A DNA stretch of 35,213 nt from Propionibacteriaceae bacterium (GCA_031272805.1 JAISTC010000126.1:1-35213), one strand, 5' to 3'. Counted from the stretch's first letter, positions 1 through 7,950 are shown. Numbers and translations are program-made. The notes: generated by a model not told the origin, from the letters alone.

Positions 1-231
1 GCGTTCTTCATGGTCACGTTCATGGCGTTCACGTACTCGATCACGAACGGCATCGGCGCGGGCTTCCTGGTCTACATCCTGATCAAGATCGTGCTGAAGA
101 AGACGAACAAGGTCCACCCCCTGCTGTGGGTCGTCGGCGCCATGTTCCTGATCTACTTCGCCCAAGGCGCCATCCTGGACTGGATCGGCGAAGACAAGGC
201 ATGGGGTCAGGCAGTGTACACCAGTGCCTGA
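1..231 (+). CDS. NCS2-family nucleobase permease, C-terminal end (partial, 5' end outside window)
   Basis: The reading frame is open from base 1 and ends at TGA 229-231. The 76 visible residues are hydrophobic, with two membrane segments (FSITNG-like helix near the start and the VVGAMFLIYF helix) joined by a basic KKTNK loop. The stretch MAFTYSITNGIGAGF is typical of the last helices of NCS2 xanthine/uracil/adenine permeases (AzgA/PbuG branch), which import purines by proton symport. That family assignment rests on recognition of this C-terminal pattern only, so the substrate cannot be stated. The gene converges on the sugar-binding protein gene at 253-1644, and its stop codon lies inside a strong palindrome. 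Its last 93 bases are repeated about 7 kb downstream at 7163-7254. Confidence 0.8.
   Translation, partial: AFFMVTFMAFTYSITNGIGAGFLVYILIKIVLKKTNKVHPLLWVVGAMFLIYFAQGAILDWIGEDKAWGQAVYTSA
133..189 (+). repeat. 57-bp direct repeat, left copy (3' part of NCS2 permease gene)
   Basis: These 57 bases are identical to 7198-7254 in the same orientation. Weaker similarity extends upstream, 97-132 against 7163-7197. The left copy is the in-frame end of the intact permease gene. The pair brackets the whole alpha-galactosidase/ROK locus. Confidence 0.9.
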
Positions 232-238
232 CCCCATG
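200..238. terminator. Palindrome between convergent genes, probable bidirectional terminator
   Basis: Arms 200-213 and 225-238 are perfectly complementary (14 bp) around an 11-nt loop. The core is GGGGTCAGGCA / TGCCTGACCCC. It overlaps the permease stop codon and lies 15 bp from the end of the convergent binding-protein gene. No T-tract follows on either strand, so termination is inferred from position and stem strength. The GTCAGGC core resembles the arms of the dispersed hairpin repeats further along the window. Confidence 0.55.
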
Positions 239-252
239 GCCTTCGCGTCGTC

Positions 253-1644
253 TTACTTGAACATGGCGTTGACCTGGTCGTTGAACGCGTCCAGCGCGTC
301 TACCGAACTCTGGCCGGACAAGATCGCGTCCATGATCGGCTGGTGCAGGGCGAGGATGTCGGCGTAGTGCTCCGTGATCGGCGGGGAGAACGTCGTGCCC
401 TCATCGACCTGGACGAAGAACGCGTCGAGCTCTTGCCCGGCCGCCACGCGGGCCGCCTTCGTCTCGTCGGACACGCTCGAGATGGCCGGGAAGACGACGC
501 CCGCCTCGGCCACGATCTCCTGGCATTCCGCCGAGCCCAGGAATTTGACCCACTGCCACGCCTCTTCCGGGTGCTTGGAACTCGTCGTGATGGCGTCGGT
601 CAGGCCGTTGAACATCGAGGCCCGCTTGCCGGACGGCCCGATCGGGTTGGGCGCGTACGCGACCGTGACCCCGTCGAGGGCCTCGTAGGAGCCGATCATC
701 CACGAGCCGATCGGCACCGTGGCGAACTTGCCCGCGCCGAACGACTCGAGCGGGTTGCCGTCCATCGACGTGGCCGTCTCCAGGTCGTTCATGTAGCCGG
801 CCTCGATCATGTGGCGCGCCCACGCGATGGTCGCCTTGTAGCGCTCGTCGGAGAAGTTGTACTGCGTGCCCCACGGGTTCTTGTCCGTGAAGTACCAGCC
901 GGTCGTGAAGAAGTACTGCGAGAACTCGGCCTGGCTGAAGCCGGCGCCGTTGCCGTCAAGCGCGATGCCGTAGACCGCGACCTTGGTCTTGTCGAAGCCC
1001 GGCTCGTCGCCGCGGACGCCGTTCTGGTCGACGGTCAGGTGGGCGATGATCTGCTCGTACGTGCCGCCGTCGTCGGGGTTCCACGTCCACGACTCCAGGT
1101 CCTCCGGCGTGTAGCCCGCGTCCGCCAGCATCTGCGTGTTGTAGGCCACGGCGATCGTGTCCCAGTCCTTCGGCAGGCCGTAGGCGTCGCCGTTCTGGTC
1201 TGACCAGAGGGTCGCCAAGCCCTGGTAGTACTGGCCCATGTCGACGCCGTCACGGTCGACATAGGGCTGCAGGTCGACGATCTGGCCCTTGTCGAGCAAG
1301 TCGGCGAAGTAGTTGAGGTGGTCGGTGAACACGTCCGGCGCCGTCCCGGCCACCATGCCAGTGGTCAGGTTGTTCCAGTAGTCGTTCCAGCCGGACTGGG
1401 TGATCTCGATCTTGATCGACGGGTTCTCCGCCGTGAAGGCGTCGGCGCAGGACTGGTACTGGGGGAGCTGGTTGGCGTCCCACAGCCAGTAGTTGATCGT
1501 GACGGAGCTGCCGCCCGCGGCGCTGCTGGCGTCGCCCGAGCCTGTGCTGGCGCCGCTAGAGCCGGAATCCGCGCTGGAGCACGCCGTCAGTGTGAGCGCG
1601 GCGGCGGCCAGGGCGGCGAAGGCGGTCGATCGAATGTGTCGCAT
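253..1644 (-). CDS. Sugar ABC transporter substrate-binding lipoprotein (family 1, CUT1)
   Basis: 463 aa. An N-terminal signal peptide ends in the lipobox LTAC-S (Cys about residue 22), followed by a Ser/Gly-rich linker, so the protein should be anchored outside the membrane by a lipid-modified cysteine. The mature part (YWLWDANQLP, then GTAPDVF near the start of lobe 1) is a family-1 extracellular sugar-binding fold. The start is supported by an AAGAAAGGAC ribosome-binding site 6-12 nt upstream. It is the last gene of the operon alpha-galactosidase, permease, permease, binding protein. That order is unusual, since the binding protein is normally first. The alpha-galactosidase suggests raffinose/melibiose-type ligands; this is inference from context. 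Its sequence style (YW-WD-NQ-P) resembles the binding protein at 14910-16256 more than the one at 9152. Confidence 0.9.
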   Translation of the reverse strand: MRHIRSTAFAALAAAALTLTACSSADSGSSGASTGSGDASSAAGGSSVTINYWLWDANQLPQYQSCADAFTAENPSIKIEITQSGWNDYWNNLTTGMVAGTAPDVFTDHLNYFADLLDKGQIVDLQPYVDRDGVDMGQYYQGLATLWSDQNGDAYGLPKDWDTIAVAYNTQMLADAGYTPEDLESWTWNPDDGGTYEQIIAHLTVDQNGVRGDEPGFDKTKVAVYGIALDGNGAGFSQAEFSQYFFTTGWYFTDKNPWGTQYNFSDERYKATIAWARHMIEAGYMNDLETATSMDGNPLESFGAGKFATVPIGSWMIGSYEALDGVTVAYAPNPIGPSGKRASMFNGLTDAITTSSKHPEEAWQWVKFLGSAECQEIVAEAGVVFPAISSVSDETKAARVAAGQELDAFFVQVDEGTTFSPPITEHYADILALHQPIMDAILSGQSSVDALDAFNDQVNAMFK

Positions 1645-1692
1645 GTCTGATGTCCTTTCTTGTGGGTCACGCCCCCCGGTGGCACCGGCGGG

Positions 1693-2625
1693 TCACTTGA
1701 TTCCCGAGAAGCCGATGGAGTTGATGATCCGTTTGCCCAGGAGGAGATAGAGGGCAATGATCGGGACCGCCGCGATGAGCGCGCCGGCCATGAGCCCGGC
1801 CCAGTCGGGGCCGGTCTGCGGGGTCTGGCTTTGGAAGATGCCGAGGCCGACCGTCAGCGTCTGGACCGACTTGTCCCGGGCGATCAGCAGCGGCCACATG
1901 TAGTCGTTCCAGGCCGAGATGAACGTCAGGAGGGCCAGCGTCACGATCGGCGCCGTCGACATGGGCAGGACGACGCGGCTGAAGCGCCGCCAGTGGCCGG
2001 CCCCGTCGATGATCGCGGCCTCCTCGACCTCGCGTGAGATGCCGAGGAAGAACTGGCGCAGGAAGAAGACGCTGAACGGCGTCATGAACATGCTGGGCAG
2101 CATGATGCCGAGGAACGTGTTGAGCAGGCCCAGGTCCTTCATGAGGACGAAGTTGGGCAGCATCGTGAAGATCGGCGGGATCATCAGCGCCGTGATGAAC
2201 GCGAAGAAGACGGCGTTGCGGCCCCGCCAGCGCAGCCGGGCGAAGGCGTAGGCGGCCAGCGAGCAGCAGACCACCTGGCAGACCGTGACACCCGTCGACA
2301 CGATGAGCGAGTTGCGCAGAAGCAGCCAGAAGTTCATCGACGCCCCGGACCCGCCCTGGGCGATCGACTCGGTCGCCGCCTGGAGCCCCAGGACCCGCTT
2401 GATCGCGCCCAGCGTGAAGTCGGCGGGCAAGAGGGAGGACGTGTGGCTCGACAGCGACCGGGTCGTCGAGAACGCCGTCCGAACCATCCAGTAGAAGGGG
2501 AACAGCGTGACGACGACGAACAGGATGAGGACGACCCAAGCGGCGACGCGGCCGGGCGTGAAGCGGCGGCGGTGGGCGCCGACGGCGCGCTGGACGGTGA
2601 GCGCGGGGGTTTCTGTGATGGCCAT
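1693..2625 (-). CDS. Sugar ABC transporter permease, MalG-type
   Basis: 310 aa, about the usual length for CUT1 inner-membrane subunits. After a short basic N-terminus the first membrane helix spans about residues 28-47, and five more hydrophobic segments follow. The cytoplasmic EAA loop that docks onto the ATPase is visible at residues 201-210 (EEAAIIDGAG). The last residues (RIINSIGFSGIK) fit the MalG-type C-terminus. It lies between the MalF-type permease (9-bp gap) and the binding-protein gene (48-bp gap) and should pair with the former in the membrane. No ATP-binding gene is present in this locus, so the energising subunit must be encoded elsewhere. Confidence 0.92.
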   Translation of the reverse strand: MAITETPALTVQRAVGAHRRRFTPGRVAAWVVLILFVVVTLFPFYWMVRTAFSTTRSLSSHTSSLLPADFTLGAIKRVLGLQAATESIAQGGSGASMNFWLLLRNSLIVSTGVTVCQVVCCSLAAYAFARLRWRGRNAVFFAFITALMIPPIFTMLPNFVLMKDLGLLNTFLGIMLPSMFMTPFSVFFLRQFFLGISREVEEAAIIDGAGHWRRFSRVVLPMSTAPIVTLALLTFISAWNDYMWPLLIARDKSVQTLTVGLGIFQSQTPQTGPDWAGLMAGALIAAVPIIALYLLLGKRIINSIGFSGIK

Positions 2626-2634
2626 GGCGGCTCC

Positions 2635-3600
2635 TCAGTCCAAGTCCGATTGGTCGGCGCGCATCAGCTTGAGCTGGATCCAGGCCAGGGCCGCCAGGAT
2701 GAGGAACAGAGCGACCGTGAGGGCGGAGGCGTAGCCGAAGTGGTAGCGATTGAAGGCCAGCTCGAAGATGTAGTAGTAGATGACGCGGGTGGCGTTGATG
2801 GGGCCGCCGGCCGTCGTGACGGCGACCGTGTCGAAGATCTGGAACGAGCCGGTGACCGTGACCACGAGGACAAGCGCCAGAACCGGCCGGAGCAGCGGCA
2901 GCGTGATCCGGAAAAAGCTCTTGACCTCCCCGGCCCCATCGATGGCGGCGGCCTCGTAGAGCTGCTTCGGGATCGTCTGGAGGCCCGCGAAGATGAGGAG
3001 GGCCGTGTAGCCCATGTGGCGCCAGGTGTTGACGAGCGCGATCGTCGGGATCGACCAGAACGAGGAGCCGAAGAACGCCTGGGCGGGCAACCCGATCGCC
3101 TCCAGGCCGATGTTGATGATGCCGATGAGCTTGTTAGCCATCCAGTACCAGATGAGCGCCACGACGACGTTGGCGATGAGGTACGGCAAGAGGAGGACGC
3201 CGCGGATGACGATGTTCGTCGTCAGGCGCTGCATTAGCACGGCGATGACCAGGGCGACGACCGTCTGGACGCCGATGTTGATGACGACGTACTCGAGGGT
3301 CACGAGGAGCGCGTTCCAGAACAGCTGGTCCCCGACCATCTGGCGGTAGTTGTCGAGGCCGATGAAGTCGGCGTCGCCCAGGAACTCGTAGTCGGTCACG
3401 GAGTACCAGAAGCCGCGGATCGCCGGGATGACGTAGAAGACGAGGAAGCCGACGCTGGCCGGGAGGATGAACAGGAGCGCGGCCCGCCAGTCGTGGCGCC
3501 ACGGGTTGCCGCGGCCGCGCGGGGGTTTCTGGGCCCGCCGGGCCTGTCGGGTCATCCGCCCATCCCGGCGGGTGGCCGGGGCTTCCGCGATAGCGCTCAT
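2635..3600 (-). CDS. Sugar ABC transporter permease, MalF-type
   Basis: 321 aa from the ATG at 3600, which overlaps the alpha-galactosidase stop as ATGA (3597-3600). Longer upstream readings run antisense or out of frame through the galactosidase gene and are not real. A basic N-terminus of about 38 residues precedes the first helix (FILPASVGFLVFYVIPAI, about 43-61). The EAA loop is at residues 215-224 (YEAAAIDGAG). Six hydrophobic segments fit the CUT1 MalF family. It forms the membrane channel with the adjacent MalG-type protein. The translational overlap implies coupled expression with the hydrolase. Confidence 0.92.
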   Translation of the reverse strand: MSAIAEAPATRRDGRMTRQARRAQKPPRGRGNPWRHDWRAALLFILPASVGFLVFYVIPAIRGFWYSVTDYEFLGDADFIGLDNYRQMVGDQLFWNALLVTLEYVVINIGVQTVVALVIAVLMQRLTTNIVIRGVLLLPYLIANVVVALIWYWMANKLIGIINIGLEAIGLPAQAFFGSSFWSIPTIALVNTWRHMGYTALLIFAGLQTIPKQLYEAAAIDGAGEVKSFFRITLPLLRPVLALVLVVTVTGSFQIFDTVAVTTAGGPINATRVIYYYIFELAFNRYHFGYASALTVALFLILAALAWIQLKLMRADQSDLD

Positions 3601-5765
3601 GCCGACCCCTCCCTCGTCACGGTGATGAGGACCGGGTCGTCGGGCGGCAGGTCCGGCAGACGGAGGCCGTGGCGTGCCAGCGCCAGCCCGGTCAGCGTGA
3701 CGCCCTGTGTCCACCAGAGCAGGGGCTGGTAGATGTACGACGCCACGACCGCGCGGCTGAGCTCCGCCGGCTCGACCCGATAGCAGGCGGCGGGGTCGAG
3801 GCCCGGCAGCCGCACCAGGCCCGGCGGCGCGGTCATCGACGTCGCCATGGGCACGACCGCGAACAAGGCCCGGGACCGGTCCGCCGCCACCACCCCGTGG
3901 CACCAGAAGGCCGGGTTGGGGACATCGCAGTGGACCAGTTCGCCGGTGTGAATGACCTCGCGCCAGTCCTTGTAGAGCGCGATCCAGCGGGCCAGCGCGG
4001 CGCGCTCGGCCGGGTCGATGGCGGCGACGTTCCACTCGACTCCGAGCGACCCGAACAGGGCCGTGACAGCGCGCATCCCGAGGGAGAGCCGCCGGTAGGT
4101 GCCGTGGTTGGGATCGGCGGAGATGTGGCAGCCCATCATTTCCGGCGGCACGAGGAGGCCCGTGTAGCGCTGGATCATCTGGCGCTCGTGGGCGTCCGTG
4201 TCGTCCGAGGCCCACATCCGGTCGACCAGGCCGAGGATGCCGAGGTCCGCCCGGCCGCCGCCGGACGAGCAGGACTCGATCTCGAGGTCCGGATAGCGGG
4301 CTTTGAGGCCGGCGATGAGGCGGTAGGCGGCGAGGGTCTGGGCGTGGACGGCGGGCCGGCCCGTCGTCCGGTCGCCGGCCTCGACGAGATCGCGGTTGTG
4401 GTCCCACTTGAGGTAGTCGAGCCGGTACTCCTCGATGAGGGCGGTCAGCCGCTCCTCGATGTAGGCGTAGGCGCCAGGACAGGCCAGGTTGAGGACCTGC
4501 TGGTGGCGCCACTCGGCCGGCAGGCGCTCCCCAGCAGCCAGGATCCAGTCGGGGTGGGCCCGGGCCAGGTCGGAGTCCGGGCTGACCATCTCCGGCTCGA
4601 CCCACAGCCCGAACTCGAGGCCGAGGCCGCGGACGTGGTCGACCAGGGGGTGGAGGCCCATCGGCCAGACCCCCTCGTCGACGTACCAGTCGCCCAGCCC
4701 GGCGCGGTCGTGACGGCGGTGGCGGAACCAGCCGTCGTCCAGCACGAAGCGCTCGACACCGACCTCGGCCAAGGCGTCGGCCAGTTCAGACAGCGGCTTC
4801 AGCCGGTGGTCGAAGTAGACGGCCTCCCACGAGTTCCCGATGACGGGGCGCGGCCGCCGCAGGGGGTGGACGGCGCGGAGTTCCTGGTGGAAGCGGGCGG
4901 AGAGCTGGTCGAGGCCGACGCCGTAGGAGCCGTAGAGCCACGGCGTCTGGTACTCCTCGCCCGGGCCCAGTTCGATCTCGCCCGGCAGGAGCAGTTCCCC
5001 GCCGGCCAGGAGCCGCTCGCCGCTCGGCTGGCGCTCGGCCAGGGTCCGGTGGTTGCCCGACCAGGCGACGTGGACCCCCCAGACCTCGCCCGACCGGAAG
5101 GAAAACCCCGGCTCGCCCGCGATCAACAGGAGCGTCGCGTCGAGGCCCGTCCGGCCCCGCCGGTTCTCACGCAGGTGGGTGCCCTGGGTGAAGGCGTGGC
5201 GTTGGGGCGCGCGCTCGTGGCCGTGGTGGCCGCCGAAGTCGAGGATCTCTCCCGCCTGCTCGGGGACCGGGAGGGCGAGAGTCAAGCCGTTGAGCGTGTA
5301 AGGGCCGCCCTGGTTAGTCAGCCGGGCCTGGACTCGGACGAGGCCGGTCGGCGTCAGGTCGAGGGTCACGGTCAGGGCCAGCTCGGCGGCGGCGTCGGCC
5401 GCGGTCACAGTGAGGCGCTGGACCCCGCGGTCGTCGTCGGCCAGAGTGACACCGGTGGGCGCGAAGCGCGTGGCGAAGGCCCGGCCGCCGCGGTGGCCCT
5501 CGAGGCCGGGCCAGCCCGGCCACGACCAGGCGTTCTCGGGGACGAGCGTGGCGACGATGGCCTCGTCGGGCATGGACGACGCCGACTGCGGGGACGCCGC
5601 GACTGCGAGATCCGCCAGCGCGGCGTCGTCCAGGTCGCCGAGATCGGCGCCCCAGTGGAGGACGCGGGGGAGGGCGAGGGGGGTCACGCTGACCACGAGC
5701 GACACGCCGGCGGCGCGCAGGTGGACGAGTTGGGGGCCATGGTCGGAAGCAGTCATCGGGCACAT
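3597..5765 (-). CDS. GH36 alpha-galactosidase
   Basis: 722 aa, the usual size for bacterial GH36 enzymes, which hydrolyse terminal alpha-1,6-galactose from melibiose, raffinose and stachyose. Visible motifs are VLDDGWF (about 342-348), the nucleophile motif YLKWDHNRD with Asp at about 455, and the acid/base motif SDDTDAHER with Asp at about 521-522. ESCSSGGGR (about 497-505) is also typical. There is no signal peptide, so the enzyme is cytoplasmic and works on sugar imported intact by the two following permeases and the binding protein. Two in-frame ATGs (5765 and 5756) are possible. AGGA lies 6 nt before the first and AAGG 9 nt before the second. A palindromic candidate operator lies just upstream (5792-5807), and the gene is divergent from a ROK regulator. 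Confidence 0.95.
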   Translation of the reverse strand: MCPMTASDHGPQLVHLRAAGVSLVVSVTPLALPRVLHWGADLGDLDDAALADLAVAASPQSASSMPDEAIVATLVPENAWSWPGWPGLEGHRGGRAFATRFAPTGVTLADDDRGVQRLTVTAADAAAELALTVTLDLTPTGLVRVQARLTNQGGPYTLNGLTLALPVPEQAGEILDFGGHHGHERAPQRHAFTQGTHLRENRRGRTGLDATLLLIAGEPGFSFRSGEVWGVHVAWSGNHRTLAERQPSGERLLAGGELLLPGEIELGPGEEYQTPWLYGSYGVGLDQLSARFHQELRAVHPLRRPRPVIGNSWEAVYFDHRLKPLSELADALAEVGVERFVLDDGWFRHRRHDRAGLGDWYVDEGVWPMGLHPLVDHVRGLGLEFGLWVEPEMVSPDSDLARAHPDWILAAGERLPAEWRHQQVLNLACPGAYAYIEERLTALIEEYRLDYLKWDHNRDLVEAGDRTTGRPAVHAQTLAAYRLIAGLKARYPDLEIESCSSGGGRADLGILGLVDRMWASDDTDAHERQMIQRYTGLLVPPEMMGCHISADPNHGTYRRLSLGMRAVTALFGSLGVEWNVAAIDPAERAALARWIALYKDWREVIHTGELVHCDVPNPAFWCHGVVAADRSRALFAVVPMATSMTAPPGLVRLPGLDPAACYRVEPAELSRAVVASYIYQPLLWWTQGVTLTGLALARHGLRLPDLPPDDPVLITVTREGSA

Positions 5766-5791
5766 CCTTGGTCCTGATCGACGGTTGATTT

Positions 5792-5807
5792 ACTTTCTCA
5801 CGAAAGT
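5792..5807. promoter_or_regulatory. Palindromic candidate operator for the alpha-galactosidase operon
   Basis: ACTTTC-TCAC-GAAAGT is a perfect 6-bp dyad with a 4-nt spacer, 26 bp upstream of the alpha-galactosidase start. A further half site, GAAAGTT, occurs at 5863-5869. Position between divergent regulator and operon makes the ROK protein the obvious candidate binder; this is inference. Confidence 0.5.
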
Positions 5808-5836
5808 TAGTCGGGGTCAATGGTCGCCCATCGGTC

Positions 5837-5881
5837 GTTATCAGACCGTTATCTATGGCCGAGAAAGTTGTTGCCGATAAC
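5837..5881. promoter_or_regulatory. Repeated GTTATC elements in the divergent promoter region
   Basis: GTTATC occurs at 5837-5842 and again 11 bp later at 5848-5853. The inverted copy GATAAC is at 5876-5881, ending 48 bp before the ROK start. One helical turn between the direct copies suggests a protein-binding array. The binding protein is unknown. Confidence 0.35.
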
Positions 5882-5929
5882 TAAGTCCGGTGACTAGACT
5901 GAGTGTCAGCCCCGTGAGAGGAGGCGGAC

Positions 5930-7078
5930 GTGGCTGCCGCGTCCCCGTCGTGGCGGCCCCTGGAAGGCGCCGCCCACCAGATCGCCGTCGAGGTCCTCAT
6001 CCACGGCCCGATCTCCCGCTCGGAGATCGCCCGGCGGCTGTCGATGTCCCCGGCGACTCTGACCCGCGTGACGAAGCCCCTCCTCGACGCCGGCCTGCTG
6101 TTCGAAGCGACCAAAGAGGAAGGCGGGGCGCGCCTTGGCCGGCCGTCCCAGCCGCTCGACGTCGACCCCGCGTCGCGCCACTTTGTCGGCGTCAAGATCA
6201 CGTCGGACGCGGCCCACGGGGTGCTGACTGACCTGCGCGCCAACGTGCAGTCCCAGGCCGTCCGGCCCATCGCCGACCGGGCGCCGGACTCGGTCGTCGC
6301 CACGATCGCCGCGCTGACGGCGGAGCTGGCCGCCCAGGTCGACCGCGTGACAGCGCTCGGCGTGTCCGCGGGCGGCGTGACGGAGGACAATGCCTCGCTG
6401 AAGTGGGCCGCGTACATGGGCTGGCCCGACGCCGTGCCTTTGGGGCCGCTGCTGCAGGAACGGACCGGCCTGCCGACGGTGGTCGAGAACGACGTGGCGG
6501 CGTGGACCGAAGCCGAGCGCTGGTTCGGCGACGGGCGGGACGAGCCGAGCTTTGCCCTGGTGACGACGGGCATGGGCGTCGGCTTCAGCCTCGTCACGCA
6601 CGGCGGACGGGCGGCCAGCCGGGACATCGGCGTCGGCAGCCTGGGGCATGTGCCGCTGGACCCGCTGGGGCCGCCGTGCGCGCAGGGCCACCACGGCTGC
6701 GCCGAGGCCATGCTGACGTCGGGGGCGATCGAGGCGACCGTCGGGATTGGGCTGGGCCGGTCCGTGGCGTACGAGGAGGTGCTGGCGCTAGCGGCGGAGG
6801 GCCAGCCCGTGGCCGTGTCGACCGTGGCCGCGTCCGCCCGGGCGCTGGGGCGGCTTCTGGCGCTCATCGCCAACACGACGTTCGTGCCGCTGATCATCGT
6901 GTCGGGCGAGGGCATCGGCCTGGCGGTGCAGCAGGAAGCGCTGGTCAGGGCAGAGTTCGCAGCCGGACGCCACCCCATGGCCCGCGACGTGCGCTTGCTG
7001 CTGAAACAAGCGCCCTTCACCGAATGGGCCAGAGGCGCGGCGGTGGTAGCCGTGCAAACCTACGTGCTGGGTCGCTGA
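5930..7078 (+). CDS. ROK-family transcriptional regulator
   Basis: 382 aa, normal for ROK repressors. An N-terminal winged helix-turn-helix (SRSEIARRLSMSPATLTR, about residues 28-45) precedes the ROK sugar-kinase-like domain (LGVSAGGV, VVENDVAAW). The zinc-binding signature is CAQGHHGCAE, where the more usual form is CxCGxxGCxE, so one cysteine position is Gln here. The start is GTG at 5930 with a strong GAGAGGAGG site ending about 7 nt before it. It is divergent from the alpha-galactosidase operon and probably represses it until an inducer sugar binds. No other target is visible nearby. A degraded permease fragment follows within 10 bp. Confidence 0.9.
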   Translation: MAAASPSWRPLEGAAHQIAVEVLIHGPISRSEIARRLSMSPATLTRVTKPLLDAGLLFEATKEEGGARLGRPSQPLDVDPASRHFVGVKITSDAAHGVLTDLRANVQSQAVRPIADRAPDSVVATIAALTAELAAQVDRVTALGVSAGGVTEDNASLKWAAYMGWPDAVPLGPLLQERTGLPTVVENDVAAWTEAERWFGDGRDEPSFALVTTGMGVGFSLVTHGGRAASRDIGVGSLGHVPLDPLGPPCAQGHHGCAEAMLTSGAIEATVGIGLGRSVAYEEVLALAAEGQPVAVSTVAASARALGRLLALIANTTFVPLIIVSGEGIGLAVQQEALVRAEFAAGRHPMARDVRLLLKQAPFTEWARGAAVVAVQTYVLGR

Positions 7079-7083
7079 GGGTG

Positions 7084-7257
7084 TCCAGGGCTGTGGCCCC
7101 GGCCGCGGGCGTGTCGCTGTCGACCTCGTTCACCGCGAACTGCATGGAGTCGGCTTCCGGCTAAGAAGACGAACAGGGGCACCCGCTGTTGTGTGTGGTC
7201 GGCGCCATGTTCCTGATCTACTTCGCCCAAGGCGCCATCCTGGACTGGATCGGCTAG
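7084..7257 (+). pseudogene. Remnant of an NCS2-family permease
   Basis: Two fragments of the same gene family are fused. The first, ending at TAA 7162-7164, reads GVSLSTSFTANCMESASG. It resembles the TTTYxESASG motif near the third helix of NCS2 permeases. The second (7163-7254) matches the 3' end of the intact permease at 97-189, with a frameshift early on, then GAMFLIYFAQGAILDWIG and a TAG at 7255-7257. Most of the central coding region is missing and the two parts are out of frame, so no product is expected. It looks like a decayed paralogue of the gene at the window start, now separated from it by the alpha-galactosidase locus. Confidence 0.75.
7198..7254 (+). repeat. 57-bp direct repeat, right copy
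   Basis: Identical to 133-189. It is followed immediately by TAG and then by the stop codon of the minus-strand DUF2867 gene. Perfect identity over 57 bp, while the flanking 35 bp has diverged, is uneven for simple decay and could reflect gene conversion or a recombination junction. Confidence 0.9.
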
Positions 7258-7857
7258 TCAGTTGCCAGCGCCGGCTGACTCCTGCGCCTCGTCCGCGGCC
7301 GTGACGTGGGCGTGGCGCAGGAGGGCGGCCACGATGGCCGGGTGGAACCACCGCACGGCTCCCCACCAGTAGGCGGCGCCGAACCGGTTGTTGAGAGTCA
7401 CGGTCGTGGTCAGCGTGACGCGCTGGTCGTGGGTGTCGACGCCGAGGCAGAAGTTCAGGTGCTGGTCGGTGAGGCCCGTGACGAGTTCGTGGTCGCCTTC
7501 GGCCAGCACGGGGAACCGCGAGGCGGGCAGGTCGTGGTCGGCGACCGCGGCCAGGCCAACCAGGCGGACCACGGCGTTGCGGACGCGCATCAGCGCGGCG
7601 ACGGCCGGCAGGTTGAACGCGGCGGCGCCCAGGGCGCGTGTCCAGGCGAGCGGATCGTCGGTCTCGCCGTCGGCAATCGGGGCGGCCCACGCGTCGGCGT
7701 AGTCGATGCGGCCGGCCTGCTGGAGGAGCAAGTCGGACAGGATCGGGTCGGTGCGCCGGGCGGGCCGCGCCCCCGGCCGGTTCAACTGCCACAGCAGCCA
7801 CCCGGCTCCAGCGATGGAGGCCAGGGCCAACGGCCCCCAGATCTTCTGGGCAACCAT
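7258..7857 (-). CDS. DUF2867 domain protein with N-terminal membrane helix
   Basis: 199 aa. One hydrophobic helix lies near the N-terminus (about residues 7-25), then a basic RPARR segment. The rest matches the DUF2867 pattern: IDYADAWAAPI, DPLAWTRALGAAAF, RNAVVRLVGL, FPVLAEGDHELVTGL, RVTLTTTVTLNN and a C-terminal FHPAIVAALLRHA. The family has no established function and is common in Actinobacteria. Its stop codon abuts the permease remnant. TACAGT lies 6 nt upstream of the ATG on the minus strand and no ribosome-binding site is visible, so the message may be leaderless. A large perfect inverted repeat lies 23 bp upstream of its start. Confidence 0.8.
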   Translation of the reverse strand: MVAQKIWGPLALASIAGAGWLLWQLNRPGARPARRTDPILSDLLLQQAGRIDYADAWAAPIADGETDDPLAWTRALGAAAFNLPAVAALMRVRNAVVRLVGLAAVADHDLPASRFPVLAEGDHELVTGLTDQHLNFCLGVDTHDQRVTLTTTVTLNNRFGAAYWWGAVRWFHPAIVAALLRHAHVTAADEAQESAGAGN

Positions 7858-7879
7858 GTCCGAACTGTAGCCCGGGCTC

Positions 7880-7950
7880 GTTCAACGGTGGGTTTGGGCG
7901 CTGACTTGAGCGATCTGGGGCCGATTGCGCGCCCAAACCCACCGTTGAAC
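7880..7950. repeat. Perfect 22-bp inverted repeat with 27-nt loop
   Basis: Arms 7880-7901 and 7929-7950 are exact reverse complements, each containing CCCAAACCCACCGTTGAAC or its complement. The loop is 27 nt. It lies in the divergent region between the DUF2867 gene and the LacI gene, and no run of T follows. It does not share the TGTCAGG core of the other hairpin repeats, so it seems a separate element. Confidence 0.9.

Noticed and set aside
3669-5777. Long plus-strand open frame (702 codons) opposite the alpha-galactosidase gene
   Set aside because: Shadow frame of a GC-rich gene: low-complexity Arg/Gly/Pro/Val composition, no family motif, while the opposite strand has complete GH36 catalytic motifs.
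133-7254. Integrative genomic island with att sites
   Set aside because: The direct repeats are suggestive, but no integrase, excisionase or mobility gene lies between them, and the right copy belongs to a broader permease remnant.
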